Source of the DNA: Aquilaria yunnanensis
Lineage: Eukaryota; Streptophyta; Magnoliopsida; Malvales; Thymelaeaceae
Reading direction: 5' to 3'
Assembly (NCBI GenBank): GCA_039654915.1
Contig: CM077599.1
Span: 15,068,501 to 15,132,500 of the forward strand
Length of the DNA stretch: 64,000 bases
Every line of letters begins with the position of its first letter. Position 1 is the first letter of the stretch. Below, one piece after another: positions 24,594 through 37,097 of this stretch. The notes beneath the pieces were generated by a model, which had not been told where the DNA came from, made no database searches, and worked only from the letters and a program-made list of their open reading frames with translations. The position numbers were made by a program, and so were the translations under genes.

Positions 24594-26398
24594 TGGTAAA
24601 CAACACCCGTCGTCTTTAAATTAAAACTCATGTTTCGGATTTATCCTGAAACTACAAAATATCACACAATTTATCTTTTTACTATGAAAATGTTACACCA
24701 ATCGTCCTGACATTAATCGCAACCGTTCAAATGGACGGAAAAAAAAACTAGTTTTAACCCTAAAAAACCTTTCATTTGTCACAGAAAACATAAAAAATTT
24801 TATATCTTATAGTAAAACCACCGTTCCGTCATGACTTTCACCTTCGTTCCTCCGCCCCTCATGACTTTCACCTCTGCTATGGTGGGCATTGATATGCCAT
24901 CATCACGCCCTTATCCCATTGCCAACATCCCACGTCGCAACTACCACTAATGATTAATCAAGAGATAAAAGGGAACAAAAGGCTGCGACCCTTGAGGCAA
25001 TAATGCGGCCTTTTTCCTAATCGATTGTCACAGATCGTTGTTGTATTCTATTGCCATCTTATCGCTATGAAATTAAATATCACGGTATACAGCTTACCAT
25101 GGGTAAGCACTACGTGATATAAATGTTTTCACATTTTATCATTTTTTCACACAAAATGCATGGTATACTATGGTATTTCACGATATTTAATATACCGGTA
25201 ACTTTTTATATACATTTTATCTAAAAATCACAGTGTACTGCAATACCGTGAGGTACATATAGTAGTATTCTATTTTTTTGCGGACATGTGTGAGATATTT
25301 TTTGTCATTTTAAATCAAAATATCATACATAAATATATAAAATAGTAAAATATAATTAATACACATATTTTAACAAAAATATTTACTTTTATTTGTTGGT
25401 TACTTTTTCTTTTACTTTTGCTTTCTTTTTTTTGGGTATTAGAAAATGTATTGTTATTATTAAAGTATTGTTTTTTTCTCTTGTACCAATAAATTAGTTT
25501 TTTTTTGCTAGGTAATATTTATTTTTCTCTACATATAATATTTTTTATGTTTTTTGTATAACAAATATCCGTTATCATATATATTTTATTTATATTTGAC
25601 AAACTATGATAAGAAAAATTAGAATACATATAAAGATGTGAAAAAAAAATTATTTAATTTCTTTTATCTTAAAATAATATTCTAACATTTTTTTTTGCAA
25701 GAAAAGTAATGATATGCGGTAACGGTATACTTTAAAAATATGATATATGGTATACTTAGTAGTAATGATATTTAACACTTTGCTCGTCGCACTCTCTTGT
25801 CGATTCAGCGTCTTCTTCTCGTAGTGCTCTCCCGTCACACTCCGATCTTACCCATTATTATCCTTTATTGTCATTTTTCTTTGATCTCACCTGGACATCT
25901 TTCTTCAATTGCGTTCTAACATCTTCGTTTCTCTTCGATTGAGCATTGCCAAAGGAAGACTACAATTTAAAATCACGCTCCATCGGATGAAGGTGATTGT
26001 GCACCGTCGAAGAAAGATGACCACTGATAATCTAGTAGGAAAAGAGGGAAGGTGGGCTCACAAATGAAGAGGTCAACTTCGAATCAACGATAGAGGACGT
26101 GAGAACTGAATAGGAGAAGAAAAAGATGGCGGCAGTCATGGAAGAAAGAGGGCAGTTAGGAGAGGGTGGTTTTATTATAGGATATAAAGGTTTTGAGGTT
26201 TTTATGACAAATGAAAGGTTTTCAAAAGTTAAAACTAGTTTTTTATGTTTTTTTCCGTCCATTTTAACTGTTACAATTAACGGCAAGACGACTGATATAA
26301 CATTTTCATATTTAAAGGATAAATGGTGTAATATTTTGTAGTTCGGGATAAATTCGAAACATTTGTCTTAGTTTATGGATGATGAGTGCTTTTTACCC
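24594..26398. mobile_element. Non-autonomous Mutator-like element, 1.8 kb, abutting the previous one
   Basis: The left end is TGGTAAACAACACCCGTCG and the right end (reverse) is GGGTAAAAAGCACTCATCAT. Inverted arms of about 190 bases share ACAAAATATCACACAATTTATC-like and AAATGGACGGAAAAAAA-like stretches. Nine-base flanks TAAATATTA (24585-24593 and 26399-26407) are identical. The left flank overlaps the target duplication of the neighbouring element. A second AT-rich repeat is nested inside. Confidence 0.85.
25072..25775. mobile_element. AT-rich element nested in the 1.8-kb MULE
   Basis: The boundaries TTAAATATCACGGTATAC and (reverse) TTAAATATCATTACTACTAA are short inverted repeats. The interior, especially 25540-25760 (TTTTTTATGTTTTTTGTAT, GATAAGAAAAATTAGAATAC), is closely matched at about 51190-51455 in the intron of the CYP82 gene, so it is a dispersed repeat family. 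Confidence 0.55.
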
Positions 26399-27048
26399 TA
26401 AATATTACTTATTACGTAAAATGATTATTTGACCAACTTGTTAATTTATTAAATTTTTTTATTTTAAGAATTTTGAAAAATAGTTCTGAAACCATTTTAT
26501 ACAAATTAAGTGTTTCATTAATTTTTGACTTAACGAATATGAAAAATTTTAATAAAACTATTTACTTTTCATATAAAAAAAAATCTAAAATTTGCAAGAA
26601 GACAACACAAGACATTGATTGCCATTTTTTTTTCGTCCTATTCCATTACATGCGGTAATGGGTGATTCCTAGCTCTTTGTTTCGATTTAATATCAACTTG
26701 CTCCCAAAACTTTTAAAATATTTATGTATTAATTTTCTTATTAGATGAAGTCTGTAAACGTAAAGTAATTGTCTAATATCAGCTCTTAAGATTATAATTC
26801 AAATTATCCAATAATTGTATAATGATAAATTTGCATTGTATTGTATTGCCCAATACCTTCTTTATAATCAATGAACAATTTAAAATATTAAAATTTTCTA
26901 TTTAGAAATCGAGTTCTAGTTGTTATATTTACAATTATGTGGCAACTTTTATTTAAGTTAACGGTTTTGCATTTAGTCTGGGAATAAAACAAATATTTCA
27001 AAAATTTAGCATTACACATTTTAAAAGGTTGAGAATTAAAAAAACCAA

Positions 27049-27200
27049 AATACACCTATAGCTCCTGAACTTGGCAGCTAGGACAATTAGCCTCTAAACT
27101 TTAACTTAGGGTAGCTCAGCTCCTGAACTTATTTAAGTAGGTTAATCAATCCTTTTGACCTACACGTGTCATCATGTGATTTCAACGCACATGGCATTTG
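27049..27200. mobile_element. Single terminal arm of a MULE-like element
   Basis: ATACACCTATAGCTCCTGAA and repeated CTCCTGAACTT/AGGTTAATCAATCC words resemble the inner arms of the Mutator-like elements in this window, but no matching right arm was located. Probably a fragment. Confidence 0.4.
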
Positions 27201-27950
27201 TTCACCCTCTGCAGTTTAGGGGCACATATAAATCTCTAAATTTAAAAATAGAACTTCAGATGAAATACGAGGAGTAAATTCATAGTTTTTTTTTTTTTGC
27301 AACTAACAATATAACGCAAAATTGTAAAACCTCTCCCAAACTTCTTGATTTTTCATTAATTTTATAAACCTTACAAACAACCATTGTCCTCCTCATTACC
27401 TATCTATCTTCTCGTAATCCTCCTCAAATGTTATGTCAGAAAATCCCATGATAAAAGGCACTATCTACCACCAATTCCTCTACTTCAGCAAGCTCTATGA
27501 CCACCAATACTAATATGCTAAAGACATGCCCACTCCCAACTCATCCTCTAATGTTGATTTCTCTATATTTGTATAACCACGATAGACAACAAAATGAGCG
27601 AGGATCAACAACAGAATAGATTATGGAAATTTCTTGGGTGTAGATCTAAATCCAAAGGTGATTGCTTTATTTTCCACAAGAGTTTTCTATAAACAAATTG
27701 ATTCATAAGTGAAATTTGCAACAAATGGTTTTAGAGGGACCAAATCTACAACTCAATCGGTAGAGACATAATTTGCAATGGAAGTTGAGGCAAAGATCAA
27801 GCAAGGAAGTGAAGAATAAGGTACATGTATGCCTTAAGCCCACCAAGATCTGTTGAGGTGTTTGGGCAATCTTACTAACACCAAGAAACATTTCCACATA
27901 AAACATGGCAAGAAGAAGTATAAATGTGACAAGTTTGAAGAAATACATTG

Positions 27951-28027
27951 TTCAATATGGTTGTAAGTCTCACTCTAAGATTTGTGGTGTTCAATATGAT
28001 TGTAAGGCTCACTCAAAGATTTGTGGT
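27951..28027. repeat. Short tandem duplication (about 38 bp, two copies)
   Basis: GTTCAATATGGTTGTAAG followed by TCTCACTCTAAGATTTGTGG occurs twice in a row with four or so changes. No coding meaning is evident. Confidence 0.7.
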
Positions 28028-28129
28028 GCTATAGAGGACATATTTGGCAAATTGAATAATTTTAGGACTAATTTGGTAAATAAAAAAGTTTGAATCTCAC
28101 TAATGGCAAAGAAAAACAATCATCGATAG

Positions 28130-28640
28130 TTATGTTTTTTAGGAAATAGAATACAGATTAGGGATCCAACCATATGGGACAATCAGAACTATGTAAAGAA
28201 GAAAGAAACTGTAAAGGTTGTTCTAACATGAGCCTAATCAAATTGCATGATCCACTGCCACATTCTGGCAATTATGTGTGAATAGAATTTCCTAAGAATT
28301 GTAAATGAAGAAACATTTTTTTCTTTTTCTTTCAATAACTGCATCATTATGAGAAATTTGGAATGATTCTGTTCTAAGTTGTCATCTGTCTTAAAAAAAA
28401 AGATAATTTAATATGAAATTATGCTAGGTTTGTGGCATTCTCCCTAGACAATGTTCAAACATTTGGATTACATGAGGTAATTCAATCCATGTGTAATTGC
28501 CAAATTATGACAATAAATCATGCAATTTGATTAGACCCATGTCGGAACAATCTTTGAAGTTTCTTTTTTCTTAACATAGGTTTGATCATCCTATATGACT
28601 AGATTCACAATCTTTATTCTTTCTCGTCAAGAAACAATCA
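28130..28640. mobile_element. MITE with long inverted arms, about 0.5 kb
   Basis: Inverted arms of about 120 bases each: the left arm contains CTAATCAAATTGCATGATCC (about 28232), and the right arm read in reverse contains CTAATCAAATTGCATGATTT. Outer parts also pair (AAGAAGAAAGAAACTG with AAGAAAAAAGAAACTT). The outer borders are approximate. Confidence 0.7.
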
Positions 28641-28671
28641 CCAATTATTATTTTTTCCTGTCATCGATGAA

Positions 28672-28992
28672 ATTCAAACTTTTCAAAATTTACCAAGTTA
28701 GTCCTAAAATTACTCGATTTACCAAATAAGTCCTAAAATTACTCAATTTCCTGAAGAAGCCCTAAAACCTTTACATTGCCACTTGTTAGTCTTTTTTTTT
28801 TTTGCTGACATATTTAGAGAGAAAATGTTGTTTATAGCCACGTGAATATTTCATCTGCCAGATGGAAAAACTGAGAGTTTTAGAACTAATAAATTTGGCG
28901 ACTAAAACCTTTTAGGACTTCTTTGATGTATCAATGAGTATTAGGATTAACTTGGTAAGACATGAAATTTTTTAGGACTAAAAATGCCTTTT
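28672..28992. mobile_element. MITE with AGTCCTAAAAT-repeat arms
   Basis: The left arm has TTACCAAGTTAGTCCTAAAA and repeats of TAAGTCCTAAAATTACTC. The right arm in reverse has TTACCAAGTTAATCCTAATA and GAAGTCCTAAAAGG. It is non-coding, and its right end lies about 440 bases upstream of the REM gene start. Confidence 0.65.
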
Positions 28993-29202
28993 TCTCTTTT
29001 AACGACGACAAGTTTGTAGTATCGAAGACCTAAAATGGCCCAATGTGAAGAGTAGCCCAAAGTTTGATGGGCCAGGTTTGTGCGGAATTTCTTATTATAG
29101 TACAAAGAAGTAAATCGGGCCGTTGATCTCCCTTGCGAGGTTTGCCTGCTTCATTTGATTTCGGGCCGCGTCGTTGCTCACAGTCCTCACATCGAGCGCT
29201 GA

Positions 29203-29208
29203 CACGTG
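29203..29208. promoter_or_regulatory. G-box core CACGTG upstream of the first REM gene
   Basis: The palindrome CACGTG in the context GACACGTGCT lies about 225 bases before the ATG at 29432. It is a known bZIP/bHLH site in plants; use here is inferred from position only. Confidence 0.35.
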
Positions 29209-29431
29209 CTTCTTCCTCGGGTGGGGGACAATTCTGGTATTTTTGCTCGGGAACCATTGGCATTCAAAGAGCAAAACTGGCCCGATTCGAGCTCGCGTAG
29301 CAATGTCGACTCATTCCTCTAATTTCCCGGGAACATCATGCTTCTTTCTTCCCTAGCTAACTGGCGGTAGCGATCTCTTTCTCCTTGCTTCTTGTTCTCG
29401 TTATCTTACAAGTCTCAGAAGACGAGTGAAG

Positions 29432-32400
29432 ATGTTACAAGCGAGGCGGCCTCACTTCTTCGACATTTTCTCCTTCAATTTCAGCGCAAAACGCTTGGTG
29501 ATTCATTAATTTATTCCCTGCCTCTGCGTTTTCGTTTAACCCACCGCGCGACAACTTTAGGGTTTTATGATATGTTTCTGGGTGTTTCTGATTACTCATT
29601 TGATGGGAGTGTTGTTGCTTTTACTTGAATTTTGTCGTTACAGGGTGGAGGAAAGAGAAAATAGAGAGATAGTACATATGAATTTTATTGTCTGAAATCA
29701 GATACGTTTGCTTTTACCTGCGTAATAAAGCTTCAATCTTTTTATTTTGCACTACTGAAAACGTTTGATCGGTTACTTCCCGAAACAATGTGGTATGGAA
29801 GATGGGCGAAGCTAGTTTCCTTAGTTGCATGGAGCTCAAGAACGCCATTTTTTAATCAGAAATATAGGAAAATGTTTGAGGCTTTTTATGGAAAGTTTGT
29901 GGCTTTTTGCAGAAAATTCCCCTGGCATTCGTCGGGTCCTTGCAAGGAAGAACATCTGGGTGGGTTTCATTAATTGGTCCAAGTGGGAACACTTGGCATG
30001 TTGACCTGATAAAATGTGGTGATGAATTGTTCTTTGAAGAAGGATGGCCGGAGTTCGTACGGGATAATCTTGTTGAAAACGGTGACCTTCTTGTTTTTGG
30101 GTACTACGGTGAGTTAAGGTTCACCGTCCAAGTCTTTGACCAAAGTGCGTGTGAGAAACAAACTGCCTTTAATGCCACATGCAGTCAAGATCCTGCAAAA
30201 TATGGAGGCTTACTGGAGAAAAGAGCAAGGGAGGAGGGTGTGGTTGCATTAGATGTAATCCCATTTGGAATTCCCAAGAAAATCAGAAGTAGCTCATCTG
30301 ATGTTCATTCTGGATCCTTTGTCGAGAGACATGAATCACAGTTGAGGCCCTTGGCAATATATTACGAGGAGAATGGGCAACAGGAAGAAATAATGACAAC
30401 CATAATAAGCCAGGAGGCAAAATCTTGTGGAAGGATAACACGGGATGACAACACACATATCGACGTTTGGGATGGGAACAGTGGTAAGGAATGAAAGTCT
30501 TGTTTTTGAACTAATTACATAACCAAGATTGTGTTAGCAAATATAGCTTTTGATCTGCTAATTTTTTGTATTCTAATGTACGGCATGGCGGAGAAAATAG
30601 TGTTCCTTACTGACCGACTTGCTTATTCTTGAACCAGATTCTGCCATCTGCAGAAGCATTGGCAAAGAAGACAATCTAAAACTGCATGACAATAGTGGTC
30701 TATCCCAGTTAGCTGAATACGAGGAGGAAAAAGTTGTTCAATCCTTCCAATCATGTTTTCCATTTTTTGTTAGAACTATGAAAAGGTTCAACGTCAGTGG
30801 CTCATATACCCTGGTAGTGTTCCTTATTCTTGTTGATGTTTCCATGCAGCTTCTCATCTCACAAACATAAGAGGAGGAGAATTCTTGGGTTGTATATTGT
30901 ATTCTAACTGCTTCTTTGTCTCTCAGAGAATTTTAAAAGCTCCTAAACCTGGAACATTGTAGGCTTATATTTATGCCCCTTTTAATGGCAAAAATGAGTT
31001 CCAACTTGTAGTGTTAATTGCTTTTGACTAAGGCTTTTCTCTTTTGAACATAAAATAAGGGCTCATTATTGCAGCTGGTTCACCCTGCAACCTCTTTTGT
31101 TTCTGTGTGCCGTGCATATGTGTTAAACCATGCTTGACCTGTTGCTGACTTGTGTTGCAGAATGTTCCATACCAATTTGCTATGGAACATCTACCAAACT
31201 CCAAGACAGAAATTGTCCTGCGGAATCTGAGAGGAATAAGTTGGACTGTGAATTCTGTACCAACAACGAGAGTGCATACAAGTCATACTTTTTGTGGCGG
31301 ATGGTTGGCTTTTGTCCGCAGCAATGAGATCAAGGTCGGAGATGTTTGTATCTTTGAATTGGTGCACAAATATGAACTACGTGTGCATATCTTTCATGTT
31401 GGGAAGGAAGATCCAAGCAATGGAAATAATAAAGTAGCTTCCAATGGGATGATTGTGGGCTCTGCTATGGTTGAGAATTTGCAGAAGAAATCAAAAAAGA
31501 AATATTCAAAGATTCAATCAAAATTTAGAAAGAAGTTTCAAGTCTGTGATACGAATGGGTCCAAGATGATAGACAGCAAGAGATATGATTGTGAAGCAAA
31601 AAAATCTGCAAGTGTTGCACTTTGCTCTTTGGCAAGAACAGGAAATGAAGTGCCAGGTACATATTGATCGTCTTTTTGCCCAGATTCTCATTTTCCGAAC
31701 GGAAATTTCTGATTAATTTTGTTCTCTGTTTTTTAATTGGATCAGCTCGGGGAACAGATGCAGTTATGGGTGGATTGAGAGTTATGCTAGCACTTGATGA
31801 AGAAAAGGCCGCGCGATCATTTGCTTCTGGTTACCCTAACTTTGCTCGTATCATGAGAAAGTTCAATGTTTGCGGCTCATATACTCTGGTTAGTTTCCCA
31901 TTGCTTGCTGTGTAATGAGAGTTAACCTGCGTAAAACTAAACAAAATACTGTAAATGCCTTCATGATAATAGGAGAATTTTGTCATCCATAGTAACTTGA
32001 ATGCACCAAAAGTTTGGATTAATTTAAGTTGTTGATAATGATTGCTGTTCCCTTATGAACTTGTCTGTTTCCTTCTTACAAGTTGGGCTGAACTCAAAAG
32101 CTGGTCATAATTAAGTGATTAACCCTGATATGTGTGGTCTCATTTGAAAATCAAATATCATCATGCAGAAAATCCCATACAAGTTCTCCAAGGCCCATCT
32201 TCCCAACTGTAAAACAGAGATTATCCTTCGTAATTTGCAAGGGCAATGTTGGATTGTGAACTCAGTCCCAGATTCCAAAGGGCGATTAATTCATACCTTC
32301 TGTGGAGGTTGGATGGCCTTCATTCGTGACAATGACATCAACATGGGGGATATTTGCATATTTGAGCTAGTTGGCAAGTGGGAAATGCGAGTGCATATAT

Positions 32401-32447
32401 CTGGAGTTGGAAGAAAGGGACTAGAGCATCCGCAGGGATCGCTGTGA
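29432..32447 (+). CDS. REM-type transcription factor with three B3 domains
   Basis: Six exons, 29432-29497, 29913-30483, 30638-30813, 31161-31656, 31746-31888 and 32169-32447, join in frame to 576 residues with GT..AG borders. A nuclear DNA-binding protein of the reproductive-meristem (REM) B3 group. B3 domain 1 (about residues 5-105): RRPHFFDIFSFNFSAKRLK, then GPSGNTWHVDL and GWPEFVRDNLVENGDLLVF. Domain 2 (about 250-365): SCFPFFVRTMKRFNVSGSYT, NVPYQFAMEHLP, then GGWLAFVRSNEIKVGDVCIF. Domain 3 (about 465-570): YPNFARIMRKFNVCGSYTL, KIPYKFSKAHLPN, GGWMAFIRDNDINMGDICIF. Linkers are hydrophilic and lysine-rich (KKSKKKYSKIQSKFRKKF). Domains 2 and 3 share the same intron position after SYTL, indicating internal duplication. 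The start was chosen because exon 1 supplies the first B3 strand. Targets are unknown. Confidence 0.92.
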
Positions 32448-33837
32448 TGCAGATCAAGGGGTACAGATGCTGGTGAGAATAGTTATAATTATCAACTGTA
32501 ATGTTCAGCTCTTATCCAGCTTTAACTTATGTACTGATTATAAGATTAGATGGGCCACTTCAGTCTCATACTCAGAGCTGATTGCATATGCATCTCCACA
32601 TCTTGTTATGGGATGCCATCTCATTCTAATGTCGAGTAGTGAGTAGTTGCCCGACTCTTTAATGAGTAGCCTTATTGTGGTCGGCATGAGGCCATTGGCC
32701 AGTGATCTCTGGCTTTTAAACATGCACGATTCACAGTCCTTATTGGTCCTAAAAGAACCATCTGATCTGATAGGCAGCAGCTTGACATGTATATTAGGTA
32801 AAAGCACACGAATAAGCAAGTGTAACTGCTTTTAGGTATATTTTGTAGGTCAGGTAAGGTTTGGTGGGCTAGTAATGGGAGAGATTTTACTCTCAGGCCA
32901 GGGCCTGGTAGTTAGGAGAATTGTTAGCCCTCTGATCTCAGATAAGATTTGGGATCATTGTTGTTCTTACGTTAGAGGAGTGACTGTCTGCTGGCTGCAA
33001 GAAAATCATGTTTTCATGTATTAATTTTGCCAAATAATGCATTGTTTGGATGCTACTCGAAGTGCTACTGGTTGGCTTGTAATATTATTTCGAAGGTGAT
33101 TAGCTTTTCTCTTTTGCCATGGCAAGCAACTATTAGCCATGAATTTTCAGGATAATCAGCTTTTAAATTATTAGCTGTATTTCTTAACTCATTATACGTT
33201 GAATTATTTTCTTGTTACTCTATCGAATGAAAGGGAAAAGGCTCTGACCAGACCTGCACTAAATCCATGGTTAGCTCCTAATTGTGATGGTATCACTTGC
33301 CGTTTGTTTGTTTCTTTTTTTTTTGAAAAAAATGGAGAATGCTAAATTGACATTAGCTTTATGGGGTTTTACATAATCCTTGTTGATTATTCTGTACAGG
33401 TAGATTCTAAAGTTAATTAGAAACTAGTGAACTAGTATGTAAATTTAATTTTGTGAAAAATTATGGAAAAGGAAATTTAGGTGGTGTTTGGAAGTAGAAA
33501 CTTTTTTTCATTTTTCTTTTCTAAATTTTATTTGATAGAAGTTTTAAGTACATAGCTTGTTGTAAGAATGTGAACAATTTTGTTTTGTAGATTTTCGGAA
33601 ATTTATGTGTTCAAATGAACATTAACACAAGGTTTCCATTCTTTTATGAGTTTTCTAAAGTTTAAAGAATAAGATTTTTCACAGCTGAGAAAATTTTCTA
33701 CAACTGAAATTTTACTTTGAAGTTTTAAAAGTAATTCATCGAAATCTGAAGCCAAAACGAAGCAAATTCGCCGCTTGCAAGAAGAAATTGAAGAACTAGG
33801 GTACTGTCTGGAAGCAAAGAAATTGTTTTTTGATTAG

Positions 33838-34282
33838 GAAAATTATAATTTGCTCTTTGAGATTTATGTGAAATTACACTTTACCCCTTCTATTGTAGAA
33901 ACATATATATTGCCTCCTATTTTTTTAATACAATCTGACAGCAATTTCTAAAATCTTAATTTAGACATTACGGTAGTTATCTTTCAGTAATTTTAATTTA
34001 TATGGTATTTTTTTTTCAGTTAATGGACATTTTAAATTATTAGTTTTTTCTTTCTATATTTTTTTTAGTTTTTAAAATAGTATTTTATTAAATTTCAATT
34101 AATTATAAAAAATATTATACGTATTAAAATTATTTAAAGATGACAACTGTATAATCTAAATTAATATTTCAAAAGTTATTTTTAAACTATATTAAAAAGA
34201 CAGAGAGTAAAATGTATATTTTTTAAACAAGAGAGAGTAAAGTGTTATTTTATTTAAATCTCAAGAACAATTGTAATTAACT
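33838..34282. mobile_element. MITE, family shared with 47746-48194
   Basis: Inverted ends contain TTGAGATTTATGTGAAATTA on the left and, in reverse, TTGAGATTTAAATAAAATAA on the right. Subterminal words TTACACTTTACCCC and CAACTGTATAATCTAAATTA recur in the second copy. About 445 bases, non-coding. Confidence 0.75.
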
Positions 34283-34799
34283 TTTTTTTATGTCATGTTT
34301 CGCATGCTTCCGCAAAAAGTCAAAAGTCTAAGAAAAGACATCTTTAATTATTTCTACAGTGAAGGTGAAAAAAGTGTAATCTTAAATAAATAAATTTGTC
34401 AAATGATTACTATCTTTGCTCCTCCATCGCCCTTTGTAGGTTCTGTCTCTGCTGTTTGGGAAGGTAATTCTTCGGGTTACTTTTCCTCTTAACAAGGTTA
34501 TGCTCTCCATCTCCTTCTATGTTTCAAAACTTAAGAATACAGCTATGGTGGCCTCTCACTCAACCCTGTCTTTTTTCAGGTACTTAAACATCTTTAGGGC
34601 CCTACACTTCCTTAGAAGTTTGAGGTTTTTTTTAGGAATTCGTGTTTGTTCAATGCGCTTCCAACTACTATAAACCTTGTTATTCATGAAGGCTTAATTA
34701 GTCCCTAAGTTATATAATCCTTCTATTTTGGGTCACTGTTCCTGCTCTCATTTGTACAATATTTTTATTTACTTAAATTTTAAAAAAAGATGTTTTATT

Positions 34800-34930
34800 G
34801 CTTTCGCTTCACTTTGTGTAACTTAAGTTAGCCTTTTTGTTGCAAGTGTGATGCTCAAAATGAATCATCTCTTCATTTGTTCTTGAAACATCATGGCTCT
34901 TCAGCTATATGGAGCAGCCTATGTGTCAAC
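34800..34930 (+). mobile_element. Trace of a LINE-type reverse transcriptase (zf-RVT end)
   Basis: A short frame reads CKCDAQNESSLHLFLKHHG then SSAIWSSLC, which matches the pattern of the zinc-binding domain (CxxC..E...HLF..C..A..VW) at the end of plant LINE reverse transcriptases; the third ligand appears as His. Surrounding sequence is too decayed to follow, so the extent is a minimum. Confidence 0.4.
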
Positions 34931-36296
34931 GTAACCTCCTCAAAACAATTCTTTGAGACCTGACTTCTCACACTTTTCAGCTTTTGAAGGAAATGGAATT
35001 TGGTTGGTTATATTATGTTGCATAAACCATTTAGGTCAAAATGAGGTCCTTTTCCATAACTCTAGCTTTGAAGTATCCTCTCTAGTTTGTAGGAAAAATG
35101 TCATGATTCAGCTATTTCATTAATTTGGAGTTTTTAAACATCAATCCTTTTACATTTATGGCCAACTTGCACCATATTTGTCAAGTTTGGGGTATGAGTA
35201 AGTGGAGTAGTCCTTCCTCTTCCTCTCAACTCTTTATAGTTTAGAGGTCTTGGTGAAGGTCTTCTAGTCTTGGAGTAGTTGCTTAGCTCTGAATAGGTTC
35301 TAATGCCCCTTCTAGACTTAGAGAAGAAAAAATCTGGCACTTTTACTCTTTGGCTTTGGAGGTGGAATTGGTTGCCATTTAAGGAGATGCTACTATGGTG
35401 CGACAGCTTTCTCTACCTCATGTTACTATTCTCATTGACTACTTGCATGTGTTGGTAGCACTATGGGAGATCGTGGATATGAATAACTCTGTGGCTGCTT
35501 TAACTCAAGAGATTGTTGTTTTTTTTGAGACGTTTGATTGTTGTTTTTTGTTGGTCGTACCTTGGCAATGTGTGTCTCTGACTCATTGTTTTGTTCCTTT
35601 TATTTTTTTGCCCTAGTTATCCCTTCCTTACTTTTAAGGAACAAAATAAATAAATACATATTCAATTGATGGAAGTGTGAATTGTGATAATTGAGCGATG
35701 TTAGTTTAAGGGCATTAGTAAAAAATACATCATATAGGGTGAAATTTAAAAAATACTCATACTAAACATGAAAATTCTTATTGTGCCCTATTCCCCCCTC
35801 CGTCAATTAATTTACGCCACCACACCATCTGAGCCTTTTCCTTCACCCCCAAACATGAAATTGCCACTAAAAGTCCATATTGTCCACCTGGAGTGCTCAG
35901 ATCTTTAGATGGTTGCCAATTAGGATTAGGTTTGTGTTAGTACCTTTCACTTTCTCTTGTGATCTCTGAATGTTTGATCGGCTCCGCAAAATCCGTTTCC
36001 ATCGAAGATTATAAGGGTGCTCTTTGTTGGGGCTACGAAGGAAAAATAACAAACAGGCTGATAGGAGGAAACAGGTGATAGGAGATGGTAGGGGACAACA
36101 TTGATGCAACCATCTTTGCGGTCAATGGTGTTGGACTGTGCGCGGCGAGTGTTTCACATAAATAATAAAAAATAAAGATTTGGTCAAACCTTTTATTTTT
36201 ATCCATAGTTTTTTTGCTTTTCTTCAAATCAATCCTTAATGTCTTTCTGGGTACGCATGTATGCATAGTGAAAAAATTACGTCATTGGAATATTAT

Positions 36297-36436
36297 ATAC
36301 ATACATACATACGTACATACATACATATATATTAAAATAATGTAAGAACAATTGTGATAGTAAAGTATAACATGTAGAATACATATTAAAATAATGTAAG
36401 AACAATTGTGATAGTAAAGTATAACATGTAGAATAC
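36297..36436. repeat. ATAC microsatellite followed by a 54-bp tandem duplication
   Basis: ATACATACATACATACGTAC repeats run to about 36328. Then a 54-base unit starting ATATTAAAATAATGTAAGAA occurs twice, at 36329-36382 and 36383-36436, with no difference noticed. The near identity implies a young duplication. Confidence 0.85.
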
Positions 36437-37097
36437 ATAAAGACAATTATATAAACATATAACTACATATGTATAAAAGAACTTTTGCTTATACGTTGGA
36501 TTCATATATTAAAATTTAGATGATTGAAACTTGTACAAATGGTTGAATATATCTGTAATGTATCTCTGACCTCACTAATACATATGTGTCACGTATTTTC
36601 CGCATATCTATTATTTTCTTTATACATCAAATTTTATTAATATCTTTCATCTAATTTGTACATTCTCAAATTTTTGTAGAAAGCAGGATTTAGTGTGTTC
36701 ACACTTGCCTTTTCTTGGGGCGTTGAACGTGTACATAATATTAAATATATTGATAAAATATCTGTGATATCATTTGTACATATGTTACACATTATTTGTG
36801 TAGATTCCTCATTTCTTTTTTACATCAAGTTTGGACATATCTAATACTTGAATTATACATATCACCAATTTTGAGAGGACATAAAATTTAATGTGTTTAT
36901 AATTATTTTATACTATAAATGTTAGCATTGGGAAATAAATATATATAGATATAATGGATATGAAGCATATTCCACTTATCCAGTTTAAGATGTTAAAAAC
37001 ATGATGATAACAATTACTTCCATTGCCGGAAAACTAATGTAAAAGTAAGACAAACACATCCTTAAATTGATTTAGAATTCAGTTTGTTATCAATTTA

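Larger units (their letters stand above)
19278..29431. other. Ten-kilobase transposon-rich intergenic region
   Basis: No host gene was recognised. Individual elements are listed separately. The remaining parts (20712-21264, 22591-23443, 26408-27048) are AT-rich with no feature I can name. 19540-19560 and 19802-19820 hold short TTA/TAT microsatellites, the second next to a mariner-type end ACGGAAGGAGTATT. Confidence 0.6.

Noticed and set aside
36297..36436. CRISPR-like regular repeats
   Set aside because: Simple microsatellite plus one tandem duplication in a plant nuclear sequence; no spacer structure.
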